NCBI GenBank assembly: GCA_002398845.1
Contig: DHBY01000087.1
Coordinates: 1-5,847 of the forward strand
Direction: 5' to 3'
From: Firmicutes bacterium UBA4916
Lineage (GTDB): Bacteria; Bacillota; Clostridia; Tissierellales; Tepidimicrobiaceae
Length of the DNA: 5,847 nucleotides
Shown: piece by piece, positions 1 to 5,823 of the stretch
Numbering within the stretch: position 1 is the first letter of the stretch
Layout of the letters: every line of letters starts with the position of its first letter
The notes under the pieces: model-generated
Told to the model about the DNA's origin: nothing
Databases searched by the model: none
The model's input: only the letters and a program-made list of their open reading frames with translations
Made by a program: the position numbers and the translations under genes

Positions 1-31
1 TTATATTTTAATAAAATTTTTATCTTATTTT

Positions 32-60
32 ATTAGCACTCATCATCGCTGAGTGCTAAT
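32..60 (-). promoter_or_regulatory. CIRCE heat-shock operator (HrcA binding site)
   Basis: A perfect inverted repeat, TTAGCACTC at 33-41, nine spacer bases at 42-50, then GAGTGCTAA at 51-59, extended by one more A/T pair (32 and 60). This matches the CIRCE consensus TTAGCACTC-N9-GAGTGCTAA exactly. In Firmicutes CIRCE is bound by the repressor HrcA and controls groES-groEL and/or the hrcA-grpE-dnaK-dnaJ operon. No plus-strand gene lies to its right, and a plausible minus-strand promoter lies just upstream (74-102). It therefore most likely controls a heat-shock gene whose start is beyond position 1. Which operon that is cannot be seen here. Confidence 0.95.
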
Positions 61-73
61 GTGTACAATGTAT

Positions 74-102
74 ATGTTACTTAATTGAAAACATAGAATC
101 AA
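74..102 (-). promoter_or_regulatory. Probable sigma-A promoter of the CIRCE-controlled gene
   Basis: On the minus strand TTGATT (97-102) and TAACAT (74-79) are separated by exactly 17 bases. Each matches its consensus hexamer (TTGACA, TATAAT) at four of six positions. Transcription would start near 66-68, which places the CIRCE element just inside the transcript, the usual position for HrcA repression. The spacing and context support the call more than the hexamers do. Confidence 0.5.
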
Positions 103-248
103 GTCTTATATTTCCTTGTATATAGCTATTCCTAGTTATATTCTTAATTTAAGTATGCTTTACTCATGTTTTTACTTAATATCTTCCATTAAACCCATAT
201 ATTTATTCATCACCATTTTTCACATAATTATAATCCAAAATTAAGTGT
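103..248. other. Intergenic spacer without a convincing gene
   Basis: This AT-rich stretch lies between the terminator of the transporter unit and the heat-shock promoter. On the minus strand the longest in-frame stretch from an ATG that I found is about 14 codons, with no good Shine-Dalgarno. I see no tRNA-like fold, no riboswitch-like stem set and no repeat beyond short AT palindromes such as ATAGCTAT at 122-129. Confidence 0.6.
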
Positions 249-294
249 AAAAATAAGATAATGGAACCCTTATTCATAAGAGTTCCATTATCTT
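249..294 (-). terminator. Rho-independent terminator of the ABC transporter unit
   Basis: A 19-bp stem is formed by 276-294 and 255-273. Its single non-Watson-Crick pair is a G-U wobble in the minus-strand RNA but a C-A mismatch in the plus-strand RNA, which favours minus-strand use. The loop is tiny (TC, or four bases if the last pair opens). In the minus direction the stem is followed by A and then five U residues (249-253). The first stem base directly abuts the permease stop codon at 295-297. The stem is strong enough that it may also stop plus-strand transcription. Confidence 0.88.
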
Positions 295-2256
295 TTAATT
301 ATATTTCAACCTATTTATATACATATACCTTATTATTATAAAGTATATCACTTGAAATACCAAGTATCCCATCATAACTACAATACCATTTGTAAATAAG
401 TTGTTCTTAAGAAGATTTGAAAGAGATTTCAGTGCAAATAATGAATGCAGCGTACTTACTACAAATGGCAGAAAGAATATTATCCCTATTTGCTTAGTTA
501 TAATCCTGTTTATCTCCTTCTCCGTTGTCCCTATCTTTCTAAGGATACCATACTCTATTCCATCTTGTTTTATTTCATTGAATAATTTAAAGTATATTAT
601 ACTTCCCGATGCTATGAAGAATAAAAACGCTATAAAGAATCCTATAAACAAGATTAAACCATAAACTTTACTAAGTTCTTTATATGGAATTATATTGGAA
701 TAATAACTCCCATCATATCTATCCCCTAAGCTCTTCTGTATTTGCATTGAAACATCATAGGAATCCTTCCAATTGTCTATTTTTATTCCATTATATATAA
801 TTAAATCTTTTCCCTTAGTGTTTTTAATTATCTTTTCAAAATCCTTATCGTTTAACACTAATACCTTTGAATAACCTACAGGAGGTAGGGATATAACTTG
901 CCCGTGTACTTCCTTATCCAACTTAAATTTCTTAGTTTCCTCACCTATATTTAAGTTGATTTCACTCCAATGAGCCTTTTTATTTTCATCAGTAACGTCT
1001 TCTGATCCCTCATCATTGTTCCAATCATTGTAAGGAAAATTATAGATGACCTGATTTTCTTTAACCTCGACTAATTTCTTTCCCAACGGTTCTGCCAATC
1101 TATTATAATCATGGTTAGATAATATGAAATATTTATCCGGTTCTTGCCCTTCATTTACTGCTATTTCCATACTTGTGCCTTCTACCCTATAGACTTCTTT
1201 AACTTTTATATGATTATCCCCAAGTTTTTTCTTTACATTTCCTATTACTTCATTATCGTCTAAGGTTTCCCCTCTTTGAACTATTACCATCTCATGGGCG
1301 TTATCTAATCCTGATACTCTAGGTATCTCTGTGTAAAATGAAAATATAGTCTCAGTAGCAGTAAATGTAATTGCTCCTAATATGGAAGCTAAAAATAATA
1401 CTTTAGCCGTATCCTGCAGCTTAAATATCATTTGAGAATAAGCTACTAAATTGGTCTTCTTATAAAGTATGTTTTTATTATTCAATATCCTATTAGCTAA
1501 TGCCACGCTAAACTGAGTAAATAAGAAGTAAGTGCCAGCTATTACTATCAATGTTACTGGTATCATAGCTAAAGGTACCAGTATCCCGTCTACAAACCAA
1601 GCTGTAACATAACCTACTATAAGCAATACTACACCCAATATGGCTTTAGCTTTAGAAAATTTAGGTATAACTTTAGGTATCTTGCTAGATTTTATTTGTT
1701 CTATTATTTCCTTATTCCTTATTTGAAAAAGCATAAGGGTACTAATTATCTCAAATAAAGCAAAAAAGGCTATACTAGTTAGTCCTAATGCTTTAAGGGA
1801 TATATTAAAGGGTAAATTTATATTTAAAAATCCTTCCATTATCATAAAAAACAATTTTGAAAAAACGACTCCTGTTAATATTCCTATTCCTATTGATAGA
1901 ATAGCTAAAATGGTATTCTCTATAAGCACATATTTCTTTATTTGCTTTCTAGTCATTCCATATAGGGAAAGGAGTCCAAATTCTTTTCCCCTGGATTTTA
2001 AAAATATGGAAGTAGAATATCCTACAAACAATATAGAAAATATTACTATTATTACTTGACTAACTATCATACCATTAGCTGCCCCCATCCTTGCTACTGG
2101 ATGGCCTCCAGCTGATTTAATATCTACTGATGGATGGAATACGAAATTTGCAAATATATAAAATGCCGTAACTGCAAAGGCATTGCTTAAACAATACATT
2201 ATATATCTATATAAATTTCCTTTAACATTTTTCACAGCCATATTAGATATTTTCAT
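295..2256 (-). CDS. BceB-type ABC transporter permease (FtsX domain, 10 TM)
   Basis: Membrane subunit of an antimicrobial-peptide resistance and sensing ABC transporter; 653 aa from the ATG at 2256, close to the usual BceB length. Predicted membrane segments lie near residues 16-40, 63-86, 112-138, 155-178, 205-223, 227-249, 284-308, 531-557, 587-611 and 624-645. About 220 hydrophilic residues between TM7 and TM8 (309-530) form the large extracellular domain that defines BceB, YxdM and VraG permeases. Two FtsX-type cytoplasmic motifs flank it: SRGKEFGLLSLYGM (88-101) and IEYGILRKIGTT (567-578). Family knowledge says the extracellular domain helps recognise peptide antibiotics or their lipid II-cycle complexes and that the permease relays flux to the kinase. 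The substrate cannot be read from sequence. A TTG five codons upstream (2271) is a less likely start because the Shine-Dalgarno lies immediately downstream of it. The gene overlaps the ATPase by 14 nt, implying translational coupling. Confidence 0.9.
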   Translation of the reverse strand: MKISNMAVKNVKGNLYRYIMYCLSNAFAVTAFYIFANFVFHPSVDIKSAGGHPVARMGAANGMIVSQVIIVIFSILFVGYSTSIFLKSRGKEFGLLSLYGMTRKQIKKYVLIENTILAILSIGIGILTGVVFSKLFFMIMEGFLNINLPFNISLKALGLTSIAFFALFEIISTLMLFQIRNKEIIEQIKSSKIPKVIPKFSKAKAILGVVLLIVGYVTAWFVDGILVPLAMIPVTLIVIAGTYFLFTQFSVALANRILNNKNILYKKTNLVAYSQMIFKLQDTAKVLFLASILGAITFTATETIFSFYTEIPRVSGLDNAHEMVIVQRGETLDDNEVIGNVKKKLGDNHIKVKEVYRVEGTSMEIAVNEGQEPDKYFILSNHDYNRLAEPLGKKLVEVKENQVIYNFPYNDWNNDEGSEDVTDENKKAHWSEINLNIGEETKKFKLDKEVHGQVISLPPVGYSKVLVLNDKDFEKIIKNTKGKDLIIYNGIKIDNWKDSYDVSMQIQKSLGDRYDGSYYSNIIPYKELSKVYGLILFIGFFIAFLFFIASGSIIYFKLFNEIKQDGIEYGILRKIGTTEKEINRIITKQIGIIFFLPFVVSTLHSLFALKSLSNLLKNNLFTNGIVVMMGYLVFQVIYFIIIRYMYINRLKYN

Positions 2257-3010
2257 TATACCCACCTCCAAGAAGGGATAATGAATCTAAAATCTCCTTG
2301 AAAAATACTTGTCTATTAGATTTCTTTACTAATTCTAAGAAAAACTTGCCATCCTTAATCATTATTATTCTATTACAAAAGCTTGCAGCAAAAGCATCGT
2401 GAGTAACCATGACTATAGTTGCTTTCTTCTCCCCATTTATCTTTTCCAAAGATGACATTAAATCGTAGGAGGCTTTTGAATCTAAATTTCCTGTAGGCTC
2501 ATCGGCTAATATTATTGCAGGATTATTTATAAGGGCCCTAGCGCAGGCTGTCCTTTGCTGCTGTCCTCCCGATATTTCATAGGTCCTTTTGTTTAAAATA
2601 TCCTTTATACCCAACACAGCAGCCATATCCTCTACCTTTTTTTCAATTTCATCTTTATTAAATTCCTCTAGTACTAAAGGAAGTATAATATTTTCTTTTA
2701 CAGATAGGGTGTCTAGAAGATTAAAGTCTTGAAATATAAATCCTAAATTGTTTCTTCTAAATATAGCCAATTCATCTTCTTTTAATCTATAGGGATTTTT
2801 CCCATTTACCAGAATTTCTCCTGAAGAAGGAGAGTCTATAGTTGCCAATATGTTTAATAGAGTGGTCTTCCCAGACCCAGAAGGTCCCATAACTCCTACA
2901 AATTCTCCTTCATTTATGGTCATATTAAAATCCTCAAGAGCTTTAACGGATATTCCTTTGCCTTTCCCACCATATATTTTAGATAGGCCTTTAGTTTCTA
3001 ACACTGCCAT
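2243..3010 (-). CDS. BceA-type ABC transporter ATPase
   Basis: Cytoplasmic ATP-hydrolysing subunit, 255 aa, that pairs with the downstream FtsX-type permease; it belongs to the MacB/LolD/BceA class of ABC ATPases. Motifs seen: Walker A GPSGSGKTT at 42-50, Q-loop glutamine 94, signature ISGGQQQR at 146-153, Walker B IILADE at 166-171, D-loop NLD at 175-177 and switch histidine 204. All catalytic residues are present, so the protein looks active. The C-terminal tail (about 222-255), with an R..F...I pattern and a glycine-rich end, resembles BceA proteins, which are of about the same length. The ATG at 3010 follows AGGAGGT (3017-3023) by 6 nt. The permease start lies inside its last codons. A BceA role, rather than a generic LolD-like exporter role, rests on the neighbouring permease, kinase and regulator. 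Confidence 0.93.
   Translation of the reverse strand: MAVLETKGLSKIYGGKGKGISVKALEDFNMTINEGEFVGVMGPSGSGKTTLLNILATIDSPSSGEILVNGKNPYRLKEDELAIFRRNNLGFIFQDFNLLDTLSVKENIILPLVLEEFNKDEIEKKVEDMAAVLGIKDILNKRTYEISGGQQQRTACARALINNPAIILADEPTGNLDSKASYDLMSSLEKINGEKKATIVMVTHDAFAASFCNRIIMIKDGKFFLELVKKSNRQVFFKEILDSLSLLGGGYNENI
2264..2269 (-). promoter_or_regulatory. Ribosome binding site setting the permease start
   Basis: GGAGGT on the minus strand lies 7 nt before the ATG at 2254-2256, and inside the ATPase gene, where it encodes two of the three consecutive glycines near the ATPase C-terminus. It selects the internal ATG over the upstream in-frame TTG at 2271, which lies just before this site and so cannot be served by it. 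Confidence 0.85.
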
Positions 3011-3016
3011 TCTCTT

Positions 3017-3023
3017 ACCTCCT
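3017..3023 (-). promoter_or_regulatory. Strong ribosome binding site of the ATPase
   Basis: AGGAGGT on the minus strand, 6 nt before the ATG at 3010. It is a near-perfect match to the anti-Shine-Dalgarno and the strongest such site in the window. This suggests the transporter is meant to be translated efficiently once its mRNA is made. Confidence 0.85.
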
Positions 3024-3058
3024 GTATCGAAATAATTTTTATTTACTATATACAGTAT

Positions 3059-3093
3059 AAAAAAACAAGAGAAATCTTTCTATCGATTTCCCT
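3059..3093 (-). terminator. Hairpin and U-tract terminator between kinase and transporter genes
   Basis: In the minus direction AGGGAAATC (3085-3093) and GATTTCTCT (3068-3076) form a 9-bp stem with one G-U pair and an 8-nt loop. They are followed by TTG and a run of seven T (3059-3065). It is a plausible intrinsic terminator for the ogg-regulator-kinase unit, 44 nt after the kinase stop. If the transporter promoter lies upstream of it (TATAAT at 3105-3110), it would instead sit in the transporter leader and act as an attenuator. The stem is moderate in strength, so read-through is possible. Confidence 0.65.
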
Positions 3094-3109
3094 TTCAAAT
3101 TCAAATTAT

Positions 3110-3129
3110 ATCTTACAATATTGTTAGAT
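3110..3129. promoter_or_regulatory. Palindromic operator, likely response-regulator binding site
   Basis: Twenty bases form two 10-base arms with a single mismatch. The minus-strand core is TAACA-ATAT-TGTAA. This agrees with the pattern I recall for BceR-like regulator boxes (TnACA-N4-TGTAA). It lies 7 nt after the kinase stop and about 100 nt before the ATPase start, where Bce-type systems carry the regulator-controlled transporter promoter. A perfect TATAAT (3105-3110, minus strand) directly abuts it, sharing one base. Binding by the neighbouring regulator is inferred from family and position. Confidence 0.6.
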
Positions 3130-3136
3130 TTCATAT

Positions 3137-4201
3137 TTATAGATTATAAATACTCTTACCTTGATAGAAAACTATGTTCATTGTAGTCCCTACTCCTTCA
3201 GTAGATTCTACATATATGCCGTGGCCTAATCTATTTAATATATCCTTAGAAAGGTAAAGACCCATTCCAGTGGATTCTAAATACCTTCTACCATTTTCTC
3301 CAGTAAAGAATGGATTAAACACCCTATCTATATCCTGCTTAGGTATGCCTACCCCTTTATCTTCTATGGAAAGTATGGTTTTATCAATCTCTCTATATAA
3401 TCCAATAATTATGGATTTGTCCTTACTTTTCTTTACTTTTGAATACTTTATACTATTGGATATAATCTGACCTATGACAAATTTTATCCACTTCTTATCA
3501 GTTTTTACCTTTAGTTCTTTCTCTGCAATTATCTTTGGATAAATGGCATTTACTATGAAAGCATTTTTGTTTTCGTTAATGACACTTCTTACAATCTCCA
3601 ATAAATTTATTTCTTCTACTTTAAAATCCTCATGAAAATCATTTACTCTCAAGGTATATAAGGCCATTTCCAAACCATTAGATAGCTTCTCCATCTCTTC
3701 TTCTATACTTTCATAACTTTTCTTAGTATTCTCGTCTATATCTTTAACCTTTTCATTTTCTAGTATTAGTTTAATAACAGAAATAGGGGTTTTCATTTGG
3801 TGAATCCACCTATTATTAAAATCCATTTGGGTTTTATAATTTCTTCTATATTTATCTAGAGTATTTTCATAGGTCATATAGTTCTTAGTCAATAGTTCCT
3901 TAAAGGCATCATGTTCTCTATTACTATTATCAGGAATGCTAAATATATATTCTAGCCCTTTATCCCCTTCTAATCCATTGTTAATGGATTTGTAAAACTT
4001 CTTTTTTTTAAAATAATCTATTGTAATTAAAAGTAATAAAAATATAAATGATAGCACAAAGGCATAAATTATATTTGAATTATTAAGCCTTTCTCCTCTG
4101 ATGATTAAATCTAACATCATTATAATTATAACCAGAAAGGTATTGGTGAAATAAAACAATATATATAATAATCTATCCTTTAAATAATCCTTAAAATTCA
4201 T
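3137..4201 (-). CDS. BceS-type intramembrane-sensing histidine kinase
   Basis: Membrane-bound sensor kinase, 354 aa, that phosphorylates the adjacent response regulator. Two membrane helices (about 11-33 and 44-63) are joined by only about ten residues, so there is no extracellular sensor domain. This is the hallmark of the intramembrane-sensing BceS family, which depends on the BceAB transporter for its stimulus. The cytoplasmic part shows the phospho-accepting His134 in WIHQMKTPIS (132-141), an N-box with Asn249, a G1 box DKGVGIP (281-287), an F-box FNPFFTG (295-301) and a G2 box GMGLYL (312-317), so it looks catalytically complete. The ATG at 4201 is 4 nt after AGGTGA (4206-4211). An upstream in-frame TTG at 4216 has no comparable site. 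It starts 8 nt after the regulator stop and is probably translationally coupled to it. The exact peptide stimulus is unknown. Confidence 0.92.
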   Translation of the reverse strand: MNFKDYLKDRLLYILFYFTNTFLVIIIMMLDLIIRGERLNNSNIIYAFVLSFIFLLLLITIDYFKKKKFYKSINNGLEGDKGLEYIFSIPDNSNREHDAFKELLTKNYMTYENTLDKYRRNYKTQMDFNNRWIHQMKTPISVIKLILENEKVKDIDENTKKSYESIEEEMEKLSNGLEMALYTLRVNDFHEDFKVEEINLLEIVRSVINENKNAFIVNAIYPKIIAEKELKVKTDKKWIKFVIGQIISNSIKYSKVKKSKDKSIIIGLYREIDKTILSIEDKGVGIPKQDIDRVFNPFFTGENGRRYLESTGMGLYLSKDILNRLGHGIYVESTEGVGTTMNIVFYQGKSIYNL

Positions 4202-4205
4202 ATAG

Positions 4206-4211
4206 TCACCT
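4206..4211 (-). promoter_or_regulatory. Kinase ribosome binding site overlapping the regulator stop
   Basis: AGGTGA on the minus strand overlaps the TAG stop of the response regulator (4210-4212) and precedes the ATG at 4201 by 4 nt. It decides for the internal ATG over the upstream TTG at 4216, and implies that ribosomes finishing the regulator help start the kinase. Confidence 0.75.
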
Positions 4212-4899
4212 ACCAAGTCTTTACCATAGAGTAACCTTGTCCTCTTTTGGTTTCAATAGCATTATATATGCCTATATCCTCTAATCTCTTTCTAAGTCTA
4301 GCAATATTAACCGACAGGGTATTATCATCTACAAAATCCATATCATCCCAAAGTTCTTCTAAAAGGGCCTCTCTTGAGACTATACCGTTTAAATTGGAGA
4401 TAAGAATATACAATAATGCAAATTCTTTTTTGCTAAGTTCTATTTTTTCCCCTTTCCACTCAACTATATTTTGAGTCTTATATAGATATACTCCATCTAC
4501 CTCATATACGTCCTTTGATTGGTTCTCTGCATACTCTCCGTAGGTTCTTCTTAAGACTCCCTTAATCTTGGCTAACAAAAGATCGAAGGAAAAAGGTTTT
4601 ATAATATAGTCATCTCCTCCATTTTCTATAGCCATAACTTGGTCCATATCTGAAAATCTAGCAGAAATAAATATGATAGGCACATTAGATACAGTTCTTA
4701 TCTCCCTACACCAAAAAAAGCCATCATAATTAGGAAGATTAATATCTAAAAGGACTAAATGGGGATTTTCCTCCATAAATTCAGATTTAATATTAGAATA
4801 ATCCTTTACAGTAACTACATTATATCCATACCTATTTAGCCTATCCTCTATTAGATTTACAATTTTTTTATCATCTTCAATTACAAATATCTTATACAT
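4210..4899 (-). CDS. BceR-type OmpR/PhoB-family response regulator
   Basis: Cytoplasmic transcription factor, 229 aa, activated by phosphorylation from the adjacent kinase. The receiver domain (about 1-118) has the acidic pair Asp9-Asp10, phospho-acceptor Asp52 in LLDINLP (50-56), Ser79 at the switch position and Lys101 in YIIKPF (98-103). The C-terminal winged-helix domain (about 130-229) carries the recognition-helix region DDNTLSVNIARLRKRL (191-206) and the wing TKRGQGY (217-223), typical of OmpR-family regulators of Bce systems. By family knowledge it activates transcription of the paired transporter genes; the palindrome at 3110-3129 is the obvious candidate target. The ATG at 4899 follows AAGGTG by 6 nt. 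A GTG three codons upstream (4908) lies inside that Shine-Dalgarno and is unlikely to be used. The gene starts 10 nt after the ogg stop, so it is probably cotranscribed with ogg. Confidence 0.92.
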   Translation of the reverse strand: MYKIFVIEDDKKIVNLIEDRLNRYGYNVVTVKDYSNIKSEFMEENPHLVLLDINLPNYDGFFWCREIRTVSNVPIIFISARFSDMDQVMAIENGGDDYIIKPFSFDLLLAKIKGVLRRTYGEYAENQSKDVYEVDGVYLYKTQNIVEWKGEKIELSKKEFALLYILISNLNGIVSREALLEELWDDMDFVDDNTLSVNIARLRKRLEDIGIYNAIETKRGQGYSMVKTW

Positions 4900-4905
4900 A
4901 TACTT

Positions 4906-4911
4906 CACCTT
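4906..4911 (-). promoter_or_regulatory. Regulator ribosome binding site overlapping the ogg stop
   Basis: AAGGTG on the minus strand overlaps the TAA stop of ogg (4910-4912) and lies 6 nt before the ATG at 4899. This sets the start of the response regulator and suggests translational coupling with ogg. Confidence 0.75.
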
Positions 4912-5803
4912 ACTTTTTCTTTTTACTTCCTATTCCTAATTCTCTTGCATAATAAAAGAGATATTGCTGGGCAATGCCTGCTAATTCTCCAAATTTCTCA
5001 TGGGCATATATGGATATATCCTTTAACTTAGTATCTTCTTTTAAGTAGAAATGTTCCATTACTCTTTTAACCCATACATCTATAGGAAAAGCATCTTTTT
5101 TATTTAAAGAAAATAGCAGTATGCAATCAGAAACCTTAGGTCCTACCCCAGGGAGTTTCATAAGTATCTCTTTAGCTTCATTGGTTGATAAATCCAATAG
5201 CTTCTCTATGTCTACTTCCCCTTCATCGATCATTTTAGATGAATTCACTATATATTTCGCTCTAAATCCTACCTTGCGATTTTCCTGTAGTTCTTTTTCC
5301 TCTACACGGGCTAATACTTCTGCTTCAGGAAAAGAAAAATACTCCCTGCCATTATACCTACCTATAGGCTTTCCATAGCCCCCACTAATCAATTCAATGG
5401 ATTTTTTGATCCTTGGTATCTGATTATTAGCAGAAATTATGAAAGATATGGTGGTTTCAAAAGGATCTTGATTGAGGATTCTAATGCCTTCGCCAAACTT
5501 TATAGCTTCTCCCAATATAGGATCCTTAGATAGCTCTTCTTTTATCTTTCTGTAATCCGTCCCTAAATCAAAATAATCATACCAAATGTTTTCAAAATCT
5601 AGTTTATTTGTATTGGTAAATATAATGTCTTTCCCTTCTTTTTTAACATTTAATACCTTACCATGATGAATGGTAGTATAAGAACCATCATCTTCTACAT
5701 ACCATCTAAAGCATTGACCACATTCAAATATATGCTTTGGCTCAAAATCTTTTATATCCTTTATTATTATTTTATCATTTTCTTCTATTAAATTATATTC
5801 CAT
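4910..5803 (-). CDS. ogg: 8-oxoguanine DNA glycosylase/AP lyase (OGG family)
   Basis: Base-excision repair enzyme, 297 aa, that removes 8-oxoguanine from DNA and can nick the abasic site. The N-terminal OGG domain (about 1-110) contains GQCFRW (29-34), the counterpart of GQSFRW in human OGG1. The glycosylase domain has SANNQIPRI (124-132) and VGFRAKYI (178-185), both matching OGG1 motifs. The helix-hairpin-helix LPGVGPKVSDC (217-227) supplies the catalytic lysine, Lys223 (human Lys249), and FPID supplies the catalytic aspartate, Asp242 (human Asp268). All key residues are present. OGG1-like enzymes are best known from eukaryotes, but clostridia carry them too, as shown for Clostridium acetobutylicum. 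The ATG at 5803 follows AAAGGAG by 7 nt. A GTG ten codons upstream (5833) would make the N-terminus run through the repeat-like sequence and the Shine-Dalgarno, so it is rejected. The gene ends in four lysines and is followed closely by the response regulator. Confidence 0.93.
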   Translation of the reverse strand: MEYNLIEENDKIIIKDIKDFEPKHIFECGQCFRWYVEDDGSYTTIHHGKVLNVKKEGKDIIFTNTNKLDFENIWYDYFDLGTDYRKIKEELSKDPILGEAIKFGEGIRILNQDPFETTISFIISANNQIPRIKKSIELISGGYGKPIGRYNGREYFSFPEAEVLARVEEKELQENRKVGFRAKYIVNSSKMIDEGEVDIEKLLDLSTNEAKEILMKLPGVGPKVSDCILLFSLNKKDAFPIDVWVKRVMEHFYLKEDTKLKDISIYAHEKFGELAGIAQQYLFYYARELGIGSKKKK

Positions 5804-5810
5804 TTTATTT

Positions 5811-5817
5811 CTCCTTT
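5811..5817 (-). promoter_or_regulatory. Ribosome binding site setting the ogg start
   Basis: AAAGGAG on the minus strand, 7 nt before the ATG at 5801-5803. It decides for this ATG over the in-frame GTG at 5833, which lies upstream in GC-rich, repeat-like sequence. Confidence 0.85.
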
Positions 5818-5823
5818 CTAAAC

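Noticed and set aside
167..215. Minus-strand mini-ORF of about 14 codons (starting ATGGTGATG) after the permease terminator
   Set aside because: It is very short, lacks a good Shine-Dalgarno, lies directly downstream of a strong terminator and has no clear promoter of its own. Chance is the simplest explanation.
401..664. Plus-strand open frame of 87 codons inside the permease gene
   Set aside because: It is antisense to the clearly coding permease, has no recognisable domain, and its start region lacks a convincing Shine-Dalgarno. The same reasoning excludes the plus-strand frames at 2850-3035, 3270-3470, 4247-4474 and 5121-5378.
3017..3056. Possible stem between CTGTAT and ATACAG next to the ATPase Shine-Dalgarno, as a translational switch
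   Set aside because: Only 6 bp, AU-rich, with a loop of over 20 nt and not covering the AGGAGGT itself. Too weak to claim.
4913..4980. Internal promoter for the regulator-kinase pair within the 3' end of ogg
   Set aside because: TTGCCC can be paired at 17 nt only with a poor -10 (TATGCA). The match is no better than chance in AT-rich sequence.
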